NCBI GenBank assembly: GCA_964020975.1
Contig: OZ026623.1
Coordinates: 79,019,059-79,083,058 of the forward strand
DNA length: 64,000 bases
Source: Hermodice carunculata
Lineage: Eukaryota > Annelida > Polychaeta > Eunicida > Amphinomidae
Direction: 5' to 3'
Shown one piece after another: positions 22,831 through 35,267 of this stretch (positions are counted from its first letter, which is position 1; each line of letters opens with the position of its first letter). The notes under the pieces were generated by a model, which saw nothing but the letters and a program-made list of their open reading frames with translations, did not search any database and was not told the origin of the DNA. The translations under genes and the position numbers were made by a program.

Positions 22831-24560
22831 ATTCATTCAAATTTCCTTTTTTTTTTTTGAAGTGTGACTTCGGCACAAAAAGTGTGAAAACCCCACGAAG
22901 TCAAAAATAATGCCATAAAATTTCAAAAAACTTCCAATCCCAAAAAGTATGGATACAAAACTAAGGATGTGTAGCAATCACAAAATTGTATAGGTTTACT
23001 GTTCCTGTAAAAAACATCAATGAGCAATATTGGTCCAAAATTTGCAGTTTAACTGCGCAGTGGCTGCAGAGCTACCTCAATTATAAAGGCTGCTCCTTCA
23101 TACTTTTACCCATTGTGCAATCTGTTATAATATTACAGCCAATTATATCTTACAAATTTGTCACTTCTCCTTGCAGCGTATTAAGTTTCTGTCGAAGCTC
23201 CACGGACGACAACACATAGCAACAAACTTATTATAAGTCAGCATTTCGTAGCGCGGCATTGTACATTTAACCACTATGCTCTATCACGCTTTAAAGACAC
23301 TTTGGATGCTATTAAATGGGGTGTATTACGCATCAATTCATGCAAACATCAGATTTTTACCGTATGGAACTTTAGGAATAACTACCGGCTTAGAGTCTTA
23401 ACTCTGCAGTTAGCTAGGATGGAGATGGTAAATAAGTCAAAAAAAAAAAAAAACTATACGGCCTGCCAAAATACAAAGACAACATTTTGCTAAATCCAGG
23501 CATGGAAATAAATAGGGCGTCGTAAAGGGACCTTATGCTATTATTTTAAAAAATTAATAAAAATAAATAAATTGCTGCACCACATGTTATTAAATTTTCT
23601 GAAAAAAAAAACTAGATAGTACATTGTAATGAACTACAATGCACATTGTCGATTTACCGTCGAAGCGGTGCTATCAGAAAATGAATGCAGTACAGCCGCG
23701 TCTAGCAGCAGCAATGGATAGTGCGGAAAGAAGGAAATATGTCAAGGTGGCTGTGGGCAAATTTGCAAAACAACAAGAATATAAACGTTCACCGGTTCCA
23801 TTTTTCGTGTCTCCAGGAAGAATAAACTATGCATTTTGCAAAAGTGGGATAATATCGTTTCTCATAGCTTGACTGGAAGTTCAGACATAATCGTACGCGC
23901 AAGAAATTGGTACCAGGTCCTTCGGTGGGAGGCCCTCAATGTAATACCCGGTAAACCAGTGAATAACTAATGCTATTTGCGTTTCTTATTTTACTAATTC
24001 ATATCTTCTCTCACCATATCATTGTATCGTGTAAAATCTTATTTGAATGGAGTTTCTGAGTGACCGTGTATTTAGTCACCTAAGGTTTTGGGCTGTTTGT
24101 AATTTTGGATGTGTTGTACATTCTTTTTAATGATTAAATTAGATAATAAGGCAACTGACGTAATTCCTGATCCCTGACCTCCAAAACCAACGTCTAAATA
24201 ACAAGGTATAAAACCTTTCATCGCTTCCAGAAACTGACAGCCATATAAAGTGACAAATGTGAACAAAGTCAAACCCGTGTTCATACCGATTCAGAGTTTA
24301 TATGTCTGTCAACCGCTATGACATTAACTGTCCAGTGATATCATCACACTGATGGTTGTCATATATTAACGACTCTAACATATATCAGTGGATGCACAAT
24401 TGATTTCAATTGATTTAACCTATTATGTAATTACCAGTAAAGACTGTTCGATGTTTTCCACTTTAAAGTTATGTTCTGGCAAAACAGCTACAATCCATTG
24501 TGTAAGTCTGACTCTGAGAACGTGACCAAGTACGTTTGTGATCAGATATCTATCATTTAA
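22829..24560. other. Stretch with no recognised gene, upstream of the receptor exon
   Basis: A 78-codon open frame at 23639-23872 (with MDSAERRKYVKVAVGKFAK) is basic and soluble-looking but matches no family I know. I looked here for a signal-peptide exon of the downstream receptor and found none convincing, so that exon may lie elsewhere or in the gap at 25067-25266. Confidence 0.5.
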
Positions 24561-25066
24561 TTGCTCTCAAGTGCCACTGATGCTCCTTCTGTAATGGACG
24601 AACTTCCCACATCTAAGGACGAAGCTAGTTGTATACATTTGCAAAAACAAAGATGGGATAACTTTAAGGTGTTTATTCTTCACATGTGTTTGCATCAATC
24701 CAAACTTACCAAATCCAGCTTCAACTTCCTTTATAACTTGCACTGTTGTACACAATTTAATTTGCCAAGGAGAACTAGAGACCGATATAAACTTAAAAAA
24801 TATTTCTGTCGTCTTTGTTCAATAAACATTTTTCAAGAAAAATACCCCTTTGGCGCGATAAATACAGAAGGACTTGGGGGACTTGGGCTACTTGCTTATA
24901 ATATTAAGATGAAAACGTTCACGCCTCTAAATATAAACCTCACTATTGTTCGCACAAGTTTTGCTTTAGACCCTCTCCGCCAGCCACACGTGCAAATTGG
25001 GCTCCCTTTGTTCATTGCTACTTGCAAAAAGCCAAAATCAGTCGTATTTCGAACAACTGTTTCTAT
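24561..25066 (+). CDS. Probable 5' part of the receptor ectodomain exon, before the gap
   Basis: One frame is open from just after a TAA at 24558-24560 to the assembly gap. It includes an ATG at 24594 (MDELPTSKDEASC) and, towards the gap, LNINLTIVRTSFALD and ATCKKPKSVVF, which have the alternating hydrophobic pattern and spaced cysteine of the CUB-like modules that follow. There is no signal peptide at the ATG, so the true 5' boundary is either a splice acceptor inside this stretch (CTCTCAAG at 24564-24571 is a candidate) or further away. The frame relation to the sequence after the gap cannot be used because the gap length is a placeholder. Confidence 0.5.
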
Positions 25067-25266
25067 NNNNNNNNNNNNNNNNNNNNNNNNNNNNNNNNNN
25101 NNNNNNNNNNNNNNNNNNNNNNNNNNNNNNNNNNNNNNNNNNNNNNNNNNNNNNNNNNNNNNNNNNNNNNNNNNNNNNNNNNNNNNNNNNNNNNNNNNNN
25201 NNNNNNNNNNNNNNNNNNNNNNNNNNNNNNNNNNNNNNNNNNNNNNNNNNNNNNNNNNNNNNNNNN
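25067..25266. other. Assembly gap of exactly 200 N
   Basis: The same length as the gap at 48267-48466, so it is a fixed-size placeholder. It interrupts the receptor exon; some ectodomain sequence is missing. Confidence 0.98.
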
Positions 25267-27826
25267 TGTTCGAAACTTTATTGTCCTGTCACCAGAAAAC
25301 AGTATTTGTGTTTTTCATAGAAATAAATATTTCATGGCTTTTTATGAAGCAGTGTTCATTCCAAAGGTTTTCAAACGCCAGCTTATCATTGAAGAAATAA
25401 TATTACAAATCATTCAAAGATATTGTTCTTTTGATAAAATTACTATCATATTCCATATGTTGGACGAAGATATAAGTACGCTTTGTAGGTACTACACGCT
25501 TTACGAACATAGCTGGAAAATCAAGCAGAGCAGAATAGCGATATTTTCTGACTTGAATAAGCAAGGAATAATTAATAAATCTTGTGGGATTCTGCATCAT
25601 AGAACCAATTTTGTGGTACAATTATCGGGAATTAATGTTTTGTTGATAGCTCCACAAACCATGTTATTTCATGTTAATGTTATTTATCTTAATTTGTTAT
25701 ATACCAGTGAATGTAAATTCATGTTTTTACACATTTCGGATATTAACCAGGAAATTACGAAAAAGTCAATTTTCTGTGGCCACCAACAACATATAAATCA
25801 TAATTCATCAACAAACAGAATAAGGATTTATGAAGGGTGTATTTTAGGTCCAGCCATTGCTGAAGCTGTCGTGATGCCGCGATATGCAAGAACGTATGTA
25901 TTATTGACATATAAATGGCAGGTCTTTAGGTTTAATACAAATAACATACATATTGAGTGGAGAAAAATGACTATAAATATGAGCCTGTATTTACCCAACT
26001 TCTTGACAAAATTGCGTCAGCTTGATTTTATCTGGACCAAAAAAAGTATAATAGGGACTCAATGGCATGTATTTTTCATAAGTTATATTTCCTCCTCATG
26101 CGAAAATTATATCAATTTACATGCAGTAAATTCTTTTCAGATAAGAACGCTGACCGTACTAAAACTCTTTCGGAATTCAAAGTATCATAACGCAAAATGC
26201 TACCAGACAAACTGGCATGTCTTCTCCATAAGACTTCAATATTGCAGAAGCCAAGTAGGTATTATTGTCATTACTTTTTATTGTCGACGTCCTTTACATC
26301 TTTATAAAACAAATATACAGTCGACAGCACTGCTAATTTCTCACAGCACAATTTTGAGTCCTAAGCTAGCTGGCGATCAATGCGAACAAATGCATTGGGT
26401 CAGACTGGGCGTAGCTAAATATCATCGTATTAAAGTTATTATTGTAGAATACATTATGCAAAAAAGACAGACAAAACAAAACTGCTTATTTTCTGGTTTG
26501 CTTTTATACAATGGTGACTCCCTTAAATCTCCAAGATTGGGCCCGTTTTGTAAAAAGTCAGGAGACATGATTATTGTATCTACTGCAAGCATTGTAATTT
26601 TGCTCGAGTATTTCTGGTCTATTTCAGAACAAGCAAGCTTTAAAATATTATTTTCTAAAACTAAATGTCACTCACTCTATTATCAAGATCAGAATAACAT
26701 CTTGCCCGTTTCAATTCTAGCGGGTCCATCATTCACAAAAGTATTTACACATGTCTTCGGAGTACACATGCCTTGTGTTCTTATTATTGTTAACTTTGCT
26801 AGTGTGCAAACTAAATCGAAACGTATCAATGTGTTGTCATCAGCTTTCAATAAAAATATAAGTGTCGATGTTAGGATGCACAGCTATGGATATTTTAGGG
26901 TGTCAGCCTGTCCCGTGTACATAAAAACTCTGCGCCAGGATGGCGTTATGCATTTCTTACCCATTGAAAACGAAAATCAGCCATTAATATTGACTCACTC
27001 AAACTCAATCCAGGTAAAATTTCGGTTTCCTCCGTGCTCTGTCGATAATGATCAGTTGATATTTTCTGTGGGATTGTATGATTTGTGCGTCACAAAGTCT
27101 TTGAATAAAAGAAAACACATAATGTCACAGCAGAGGGGGGTTTTCAAATGTTTAAATTATAACCTCCCTCCCTCCAGATTCTGCATAATATTTTCAAGGT
27201 TGGAATCGCTTATCCCATATCAACTGCAGCTTATTATCCAATATATAAAAACAAACAAACTCTGTCAAATGTCATGGATTGTGGAAGTTTCGCTAAATCA
27301 ACAATTAAGGATTGTGTCGAACAATGGTACACGAAAACGTGCGCTGAAGATGAAATGGACCTGGAACACCACCCCAAATTTTCAAATAAAATGGATTTTT
27401 GCCGGAGTTATGGGATGCACAGTTAAAAGCACGCAGGCCCCTGTCACGCCCTGCTTGATCAACCTTAAGTTATTTGCAGACCTTAACTTCTCTTTTCCAG
27501 GAAAAGTTTGTTTCCCGCCCATTCATTTTAAAAATGAAGCGACTCGTTTTGAATGTAGGAAATACTACTTACAATACTTTTATAGTATTGGAGATTTCTT
27601 CTTTGAACGTGGGAAAAGCGTCCGCATTTTACATAGAACGAGTTGGGACTATGCAGAGTCAATGTGTCGAACCAAAAAACACCATCTGATTGCTGTGAAT
27701 GACAAGGAGGAGCTCACTATGCTCCAACAGCAGTTATACTTTTATGAGTATAACACATTTAAAAGACCATATTACGGCTTTCTTTATGCAAACTCTTTAA
27801 TTTTTATTGGTCTAAGAAAATCTAAG
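25267..27826 (+). CDS. Receptor exon: CUB-like modules and first half of a C-type lectin domain
   Basis: Some 850 codons are open without a stop. The protein has repeated CUB-like modules: pairs of cysteines with hydrophobic strands, clearest at 26381-26668 where CEQMHWVRLG is followed by CLFSGLLLYNGDS, LGPFCKKSGDMIIVS and ILFSKTKC. Two or more further units lie before it and one after (CVLIIVNFASV to FRFPPCSVDNDQ). The end enters a C-type lectin fold: SWDYAESMCRTKKHHLIAV, then LIFIGLRKSK. The exon ends at AAG/GTAAGT (27826/27827) between codons. It joins in phase 0 to 54688, where NDIRWVNNDTLTYTDW completes the lectin motif W...YT.W. Together these make the extracellular N-terminal part of a GRL101-like receptor, expected to sit outside the cell and bind protein or sugar ligands. 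The signal peptide is not seen. Confidence in coding is high and in the exact module count moderate. Confidence 0.9.
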
Positions 27827-27886
27827 GTAAGTGCTCTCTCTCAATGGCTAGTTATGTATTTTATGGTGGTGGACTTGCATTTATGA

Positions 27887-30132
27887 ACTCTTTCAGTACA
27901 ACATTTTGGGCAGAGTCGACTGCTTTCCTTGCCCAAAGCCCACCGAGGGTAGCTGTTGACCTGGACTATTATATTACGTGTATTTGTGGGCACTGCTGCT
28001 AGTTGAAAGACAGGTCTTTATACACAAAAAGTTGAATCTTGCGGCCTTATTATAATTCAAAGTAGTTCATTGTGAGTTTTCGACCTCTTCTGCAGTTTGC
28101 AATGAAAGAGTTAAGCCCATTTACAGTCAGATGTGTCAATCCAACTTCAATTTATAGTCTTGTGACAGACCCGTATCCCAGTAGCCATGAACCACAATTG
28201 TTGGCGGATATAAAAAAAAGAATATTGAACAATTTAAAAAATGTAACAGACAGCGGTGCCATTCCAAGTTCAATTTATATGTTTGGGACTTAGCTGAATC
28301 GGAAGACTCATGAACGAAAGTTGTAACATTTGAATCATGCATTAGATGAATGCACAAGAGTTATATATTGAGAAGCATGAAATATTTTATATATAGATGT
28401 GTCATCTCAAATTAAATTCACAGGTTTGTGCTACAGGATTTTCTTATCGACCACAAACAAAACTAATTTTAATTTATGCTAATAAAGAAAATAAATGAGG
28501 TAGATGTTTCCGTCATTCCCTCAACTCTTAAGCTTATGCTACAGTAGCATCCAACAACGCTTTGAAAGCACACGGGCAGCCTCACTTTTGAAGCAAATCT
28601 CCGTTTTTTTAGTCTCTATTTCAACTGGCTTTTCTAACTGATACCACGATTCGTTGATATTTGAGTGAGAAAAAAGGACTAACATTGTGTCCCCTTGATC
28701 TGTTTGAGTAATAAAAAAAAAAGATTTTTTTAACGTTGTGTCCTCGTACGGTTTATAAGGGATATGATTGCAAAAATGTGGATGCCTGTTCGATCACCAG
28801 AAAACAATCTTCAGGCATTTCCGATGCCTATTCTTATGGCTAACAGCTTGTTCACAGCACCACAACACAGTGCTCCATGCAAGCTGCGTGCGAACAGGAC
28901 TTTGAATGATACATTCTGGAAACCCCGTCGCAAGGCTCCCTCACGATTTTGTTAACCCTTTTCACACCAGCCAGGTCCGAGCATCGTTATTTCAGCGACG
29001 TTGAGGAAACGTAAACCCTATCCCTTGTTATATATTTGGGGGTGAAATCAAGGGTAATAGAAACACCCTGAAACAGTATGCTGTAGCAAGTTGGATACAA
29101 TAATGGCACAAATGAACTTTTACATTCGAGATCTCTTTATGGTCACCAGAAAGGTACAGAGAAATTGAAATATTCTCCTAAGAATAACTGTTAGGGAGAG
29201 ACATGGAGGCAAAAGGATAGCATAGGATAGATAAATCACCGTGTTTCTTCTGTAGTTGAAATAAAACAGACTTTGGTTTGCTTCAGAGGAAACTGACCGG
29301 GAATTGTGGTGTGAAAATGGCATTAAAGGTTGCATATGAGTGAGTTACAAAAATACAGAATACCCCATGTTGTCGAAGAAAGGTTCACAAAGGGTGCTAT
29401 TAATGCAAATTTGGCACCAGGAAGAACTACACACAGGAGTGGTTAATGTATCCCAGTAATTTAGAGACCACAATGCCCAAATGACTGGATGGTTTGCCAT
29501 TCATTCTTACAATGAATCATTAACCAAGAATGGAATAGCAACGAACTATGGTTTAAAACCTGCGATGCAGTCTTGCCTGATAAATACTTCTTCCATACAC
29601 CAACACAAAGTAAAGGGAGTTAAACTCCAATGTACCTACCTAGCGGTGTAGTGGCATATAGTCTAAGTTCCCCTGTGTCCAGAGCTGACTTTGCTCCTAC
29701 ACTGTCAGATTTTATTGTCCCCCGCCGCTAAAGGTGGCATAGGAGGGAAATCAAAATTGTACGGATAGGGGCTGTTGGTTGGTCCGTCGAGTTTGTCAGT
29801 CGTGTCTGCCCGCCCGTCCCGTGCGTCACAGTCTGCAGCGAATGAATTGTTTCAGATCGAATCATGAAATGTACACCACACACGTATCGTATCGTGTGCA
29901 GGGCATGTGGAGAGCCTTGTTGTTGCCCTTGACCTCTTTATTAGGTCGTAGGGCCCCTAAAGGGTATATTTTGCAGCATACTTTTTTCCTAATAGTTCAA
30001 TTGCTGTTAAAGCTAGGCTTTTTATTTACCAAAGAGTCATTTCACAGAAATAATATGTACGCCTTAGTATGGATGACCTTGATATAATTTCAAGCTCACG
30101 GGCACCAATACATATTTATTCGGGGAAGTATC

Positions 30133-30134
<2 letters not shown>
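27887..30134. other. Intronic stretch with no recognised gene
   Basis: No domain is visible in the small frames. Near 29710-29860 there is a block beginning TATTGTCCCCCGCCGC with GTCCGTCGAGTTTGTC-like text, a style seen in dispersed repeats of marine invertebrates; I cannot set its borders or family. Confidence 0.5.
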
Positions 30135-30164
<30 letters not shown>

Positions 30165-30286
30165 CATACATACATACATACGTACGTACATACATACATA
30201 ATACATACATACATTCATACATACATACATGCATGCATACATACATACATACATACATACATACATACATACATACATACATACAC
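30135..30286. repeat. (TACA)n microsatellite
   Basis: About 38 tetranucleotides with interruptions around 30180-30235. Open frames on both strands here are artefacts of the repeat. Confidence 0.95.
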
Positions 30287-30662
30287 ATATTCATGCATAA
30301 ATTTGTTCTTGTAATGTTTTTGGCTTTTTTTTTTTTATTTAAAAATCACCGAGATTAAAAATCTGGCCAAACTTTGTTTTTTCGTCGCCGGACGCCATCG
30401 ATGACCTGAACAAGTGTAGGTGTCAAACAGAACCCTAAATATAGCACTGATTATATTGAACCCTAGGTTAACTTTACTAGAGGAAGCAGTATACGTCCAC
30501 TTCAGTCCCAGCTCAGGAATGCGACAATCACATAATGGCTGTTGGTTATACAATTTAAATTAGAATATCCATATAAATCATTTAGGTTTAGAACGTTGGT
30601 GCCTTCTTGTACTGAACACACTCATTGTACGCTCGGCATTTTTAATAATACAAGTAATAAAA

Positions 30663-30785
<123 letters not shown>

Positions 30786-32337
30786 TAAGAAGGTAATTCT
30801 GAAAGTCAAAGGGTCATTTGTGTGAATTTGGTTTCCGTGCAATGAAGATATCAACTATATCCGTCACAGACAAAATATTGTATCAGGTAAATTTTTATTT
30901 TGTCTTGCGAAATAAGGCTTCTTTGTACGTCGGGGGTGGCATTTCACGATTGTTTTTACCTAATTAGTAAACCACTTTCATGCTCTCTATTCATTGCTTG
31001 ACAACCTATGTAAATACTCAAATATGAAGAAAACAGGGAACCAGATATACTGTTTCATAAAGGCAAGTATGCCCATAGACCAAGGTTTATTGAACGCGAG
31101 AAAAAAACTAACGGCGGTGATTTCCCTTAAAAGGTGACATGAGCGACGACGCATGATAAAGACATCTACCTTGAACGAGAGCTCGTTGTCCCGGGAAACA
31201 ATTCCCGCCATTTGAAAAGTTCCCTGAAGAAATATTACCTTCAAACGGAGCTGTTTCACCAGAAAGGTCTTAATCATGGAGCATTAAGAATGACTACTTA
31301 TATGCCAAACAACTCATACCACACTGGCCAACCGGGTCAGTTTAATTTTGAAAATTTCTACTCAATCATACATTATGCAAACATCATATACCACGAAATG
31401 AATGATTTTGACACATATCATTTCCGGCCATGTGATATCTCGAAATACATTTTTATCGCTCTTATTTGTATTTTTGAAGATGCAGACGATGTAAGGGCCT
31501 TACAACTCTTCTACAGGGCGACCCAGTTAACTTCGTATCAAGCATGTGGTTCATTCATTTCTTGTGTAGGAATACAAAGACACAATATTATACACTATTA
31601 CACTGTGAGCGCATGAGCATAAGAAGTACATAAAAAGTCTACAATATTATATACACTTTGACAATGGACATGTATCATGTATTATTTGAAGTGTAGTTAA
31701 TAGACATGTATCATGTATTATTTTGTATAAAGTTTATAAATTTATAAATTTATTGAAAATGGATTGCGTGTAATGTACAGACACACAATGAGGTATATTC
31801 CTGTAGTTACGTTTTTCCCTTGCTTAGGTCAGACATCCCGCTTGCTGACATCAGTTAAAGGGAATACACCACAAACATTTTTATATTTGATCACACATCT
31901 GGTGCTTGGATCAGATAGGTAAGGGCAAGTGAGTTCAAATTTTAGCGGATATTTTTTTTTCCTTTTTAGAATTTATGCAGAGAAAAACGACTGTGGCCAA
32001 ATTTTTGCTGACTCTTCGTCTGTGCTATCATACATAATGTTATTACAAAACCATTTAGCATGATCACATAGCCGACGAAATTATTTTGAATTGATGTTCA
32101 AAAACTGGTCGCGGCTTTTAACTCTTGCAAGATTATCAACATGCGGGAACCATGATGTTCCATCAGCCTCTTATTTCCCTGCTGCCCCTATACAAACAAG
32201 TACTTAAGACAAAATTGTCATGTGTGTTTTTCATGTCTGCTTCGAAAATATATTGAAACTATCAAAATATTTCTAATTTTATTGTCTATATGGAAATGTT
32301 TTATATATTGATGGAATAACCTAACAATTAAAAGGAA
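30786..32337. other. Intronic stretch with no recognised gene
   Basis: A 134-codon open frame at 31212-31616 (with LNHGALRMTTYMPNNSYHTG) has a balanced composition but no domain that I recognise, no clear start context and no neighbour in frame. A 22-bp direct repeat containing GACATGTATCATGTATTATT occurs at about 31667 and 31705. Confidence 0.45.
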
Positions 32338-32436
32338 AAAAAAACTACTATGAAATATCGTCCGCCTGACGTGGGATTCAAACCCTCGACTTCGGCACCA
32401 TTGCCTAGCCAAACACCATACCACGGTTCCAGCCAA
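32338..32436 (-). mobile_element. tRNA-derived SINE or tRNA-like relic
   Basis: On the minus strand a box-A-like TGGTATGGTGTTTGG (32409-32424) is followed about 35 nt later by a box-B-like GGTTTGAATCC (32374-32384; consensus GGTTCGANTCC). A partial T-arm stem (GAGGG/CCCAC) and a run of eight T at 32338-32345 that could end Pol III transcription are also present. The acceptor ends do not pair, so it is not a working tRNA. This is the usual head of a tRNA-derived SINE; no long body or tail was traced. Confidence 0.55.
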
Positions 32437-32468
32437 ACAAAGTCACACATGCAATATGGAAACACCTA

Positions 32469-32469
<1 letters not shown>

Positions 32470-32526
<57 letters not shown>
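32470..32526. repeat. (CA)n microsatellite
   Basis: About 28 CA units, some 35 bp from the tRNA-like relic on its 5' side. Confidence 0.95.
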
Positions 32527-32529
<3 letters not shown>

Positions 32530-33329
32530 TGGTGTACATCATGGTCGGTAAGACTGGCTCTCAGGCGGAAGTTAGCTGTTGCTGAATATTTTAAGTGTGG
32601 TCGAGAGATTCTCAGGGTGTAACATGGATCAAGTTACAGGTCTTAAAGGAAGGGTTAAGTCAGTCCAATAAGGCAATTAATCCTGAGCAAGTTCTCAAGG
32701 AAATTAAAATGTGCACTCACACTATAAGACTGGACGCCATGCTTAAGTTTTCATCATGGGCCTCACCATATTTCCATTTGCCGAATGTTGCATGCTGGAC
32801 ACAATGTTACAAACGAACAAGGGGTTATGTTCAGCTTACTTAATTGTTAAGAGGTCATGATAGTCACCCTATGAACCGAAGATAGATTGATTCATCTGGT
32901 CTAACATATAGAACGACAGGTGTCACCATTCGTCCTGCACCCAACGGCATGTGTACCCACTGTATTCTGACCGCGCATGCTCGGACCGTATAAACAAGGA
33001 ATCAATTCGGCTCACCTTTTTTGTTTTGTTTAGTTATTGCAAAGAAGTTTCATATTACCCAGTTTACAAATTATCAGGGGTTTTGGCGACAACAATTTTT
33101 TTGGTCTTAGATCCATGGGGACAAGATATCTGGCAGATTCTGCATATTTGTGCCTGTATGCCTATACGTTTTATAGAGCCATTCTATAAACTACGCAGTT
33201 TTTACCTGGCTTTGGTCGCCTGTTAAACAAATGACTGCAACTAAAGTTGTGACAGGGCAATTAAGACGGCCCAGTCGGTGATCATTCTAGACTTAGAGGA
33301 TCTACCAACTGTGGCCAAAGAGAGATACG

Positions 33330-33790
33330 TAGTCACATTTCAGCACAATTTCAGATTTGCCAATATAATGCTCAGGATGTAAATAATCAGCTAAGCAAAG
33401 CTGAACAAGAAGTGCTTGCTAGCCTGCACACAGGTATGTGTGACTCCATTCAGACACAGTTCCAACAATGCAAGGATAATGTCCTTTAAACAGGCATACA
33501 AACCATGTTTGATTTTTCCAGACATTCTATGCATGGCCTTCAGTATTGCCAACACAAACCCCGTGGAATAGCTGGACAAAATGATTACCTCCTGATTGGT
33601 CTCTAGTGCAGGTACTAAAGTAGCAAAAAAGTCATAGAAGAGTCCTATCAGCGGCGTGAATCTGGAGAACTTGTCGCCACAGCAGCTGAACTCACTTGGC
33701 AGTTTAGAAAAGTTGAGAAACAGTTAAAATGGCTTTATGCCGATGATGTCCAGCTTCGTATGCAGATTGGATCTGTTTCATGATAAAAAT
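33330..33790 (+). pseudogene. Unassigned broken coding relic
   Basis: One forward frame keeps protein-like text over about 450 bp. It includes LSKAEQEVLASLHTGM, DSIQTQFQQCKDNVL, MHGLQYCQHKP and, after 33640, SYQRRESGELVATAAELTWQ leading into KVEKQLKWLYADDVQLRMQI. The composition is that of an amphipathic, partly coiled protein. It is broken in several places. It could be part of an old mobile element or a dead host gene; I cannot assign a family. Confidence 0.4.
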
Positions 33791-34710
33791 AGTGAACACC
33801 CAACCCAAAAGTCAGCAGAACCAGATCAACCACAAATCGATCATGCAAAACATATGCCAGGGGACAATGGCTACACTATCGCTAACTTCAGATGTACAGT
33901 TTGGCAGGGATGTGATGCCAACAAGAGTGTATCTGAGATTGTCGAGAGAATCGTCTCTTCTATTCTCCTCAAAAAGAGTGGACATGTGGCTTAAATCAAT
34001 TTCCAAAAATCTCTTCCTCATACAGGGTTGCTGTTATTTCCTGGCTTTTTATGATTTTTCAACTTATTATGATTTGTAACAGTTTATGTACGCATGGCAT
34101 GCATATATGTGCAGCTTCCTCTATAACTATTCACCAGAGCCACTCAAAACTTCGGCAGCAATAACTTGGTTGCACCTCTTCGATGAATATTCTGCAGGTC
34201 ATGCATCAGTGATTTGTGGATTTCTGTCGTTGCGTTCTTATTTTCGGGTTACCCTGAGACCCCCCTATCTATCTGGCTAATCATTTCCATGTTTCATAAG
34301 AAGACCGCTGTGTATATCCAGTCGCAATTTAGTTCCGTCTCTAATTCTGCTTTTTTTTCCATTCCTTTCCTTTTTTCCTTTTGTGAAATTCGCAACCTTT
34401 GACTTTTCCGCAAAATGGCATGTATTCTCTAAAATTAATGTGAATATAATCTATACAATCACAACCAAACATATTAATTTTCGTCACACTACAATCTTTC
34501 CCATATTTGTAACATTTGTTTTAAAGCCAAAATAATCGTGTGGTCAACATTGCAACAACGGTGCAAATCTAAGTTTGCGTACGTTTTTTTCACAATTGTG
34601 CACCTACATCTTGACGTGGACGTCATTTGGAAAAAATGAAAGTAATTTAGGTGGATAAGTTGAACATTTGTATCACTCATATCCATATTAAGCTCAGACC
34701 GTTGGGTGAC

Positions 34711-34802
34711 CAAAAACAAAACAAAACAAAACAAAACAAACAAACAAACAAAAAAATAAACAAACAAGCAAAAAAAAAAAAAAACAAAACAAAAAAAAAA
34801 CA
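34711..34802. repeat. Degenerate (AAAAC)n tract
   Basis: An A/C-only low-complexity run. It is the complement of the T/G tracts at 41905-42021, 50041-50220, 59749-59872 and 63715-63870. Confidence 0.9.
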
Positions 34803-35190
34803 AAGAACAAAAGGAAAAAATACAATCAACTTTGTGTTTTTGCTAGGATTGCCGTAATTTTATCTCACTTCACACTGCTGCTGAAGCACGAGGTAAGCTC
34901 AGGGTTTTTTTTTTTTTTTTTTTTTTTTTTGTTATTTTTGTAGGGATGGGGGGTGGGCGAATGCATCTATACAGACATGTTTGGGCCGTACACACAGCAT
35001 TGGTCAGCGGAGAATACATTAGGATGTGATTGATTGGATAAAATGATGCTATGTCATTGTACTGATTTGAAATAACCACTTGAATTTTTTTTTTAAATGT
35101 TAGTACTAGACTTCGTGTATTCTGTAATTGTAAAAGCAAGACTTTTTTGATATTTAAGCTGTCGTTACAGATAAATGGTATGAAATGCAT

Positions 35191-35216
35191 TTGTTGTTGC
35201 TGTTGTTGTTGTTGTT

Positions 35217-35266
<50 letters not shown>

Positions 35267-35267
35267 G
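35191..35267. repeat. (TTG)n microsatellite
   Basis: About 25 trinucleotides with two early interruptions. Confidence 0.95.

Noticed and set aside
23639-23872. Upstream exon of the receptor
   Set aside because: The peptide is basic and soluble with no signal sequence, and no splice donor joins it convincingly.
24561-25400. A 279-codon frame reading through the N gap
   Set aside because: The part after the gap lies in a different frame from the long receptor frame, and the gap size is arbitrary.
30135-30286. CRISPR-like regular array
   Set aside because: Uniform tetranucleotide repeat without spacers, in an animal genome.
32338-32436. Functional tRNA gene
   Set aside because: Acceptor-stem ends do not pair and box B has a mismatch.
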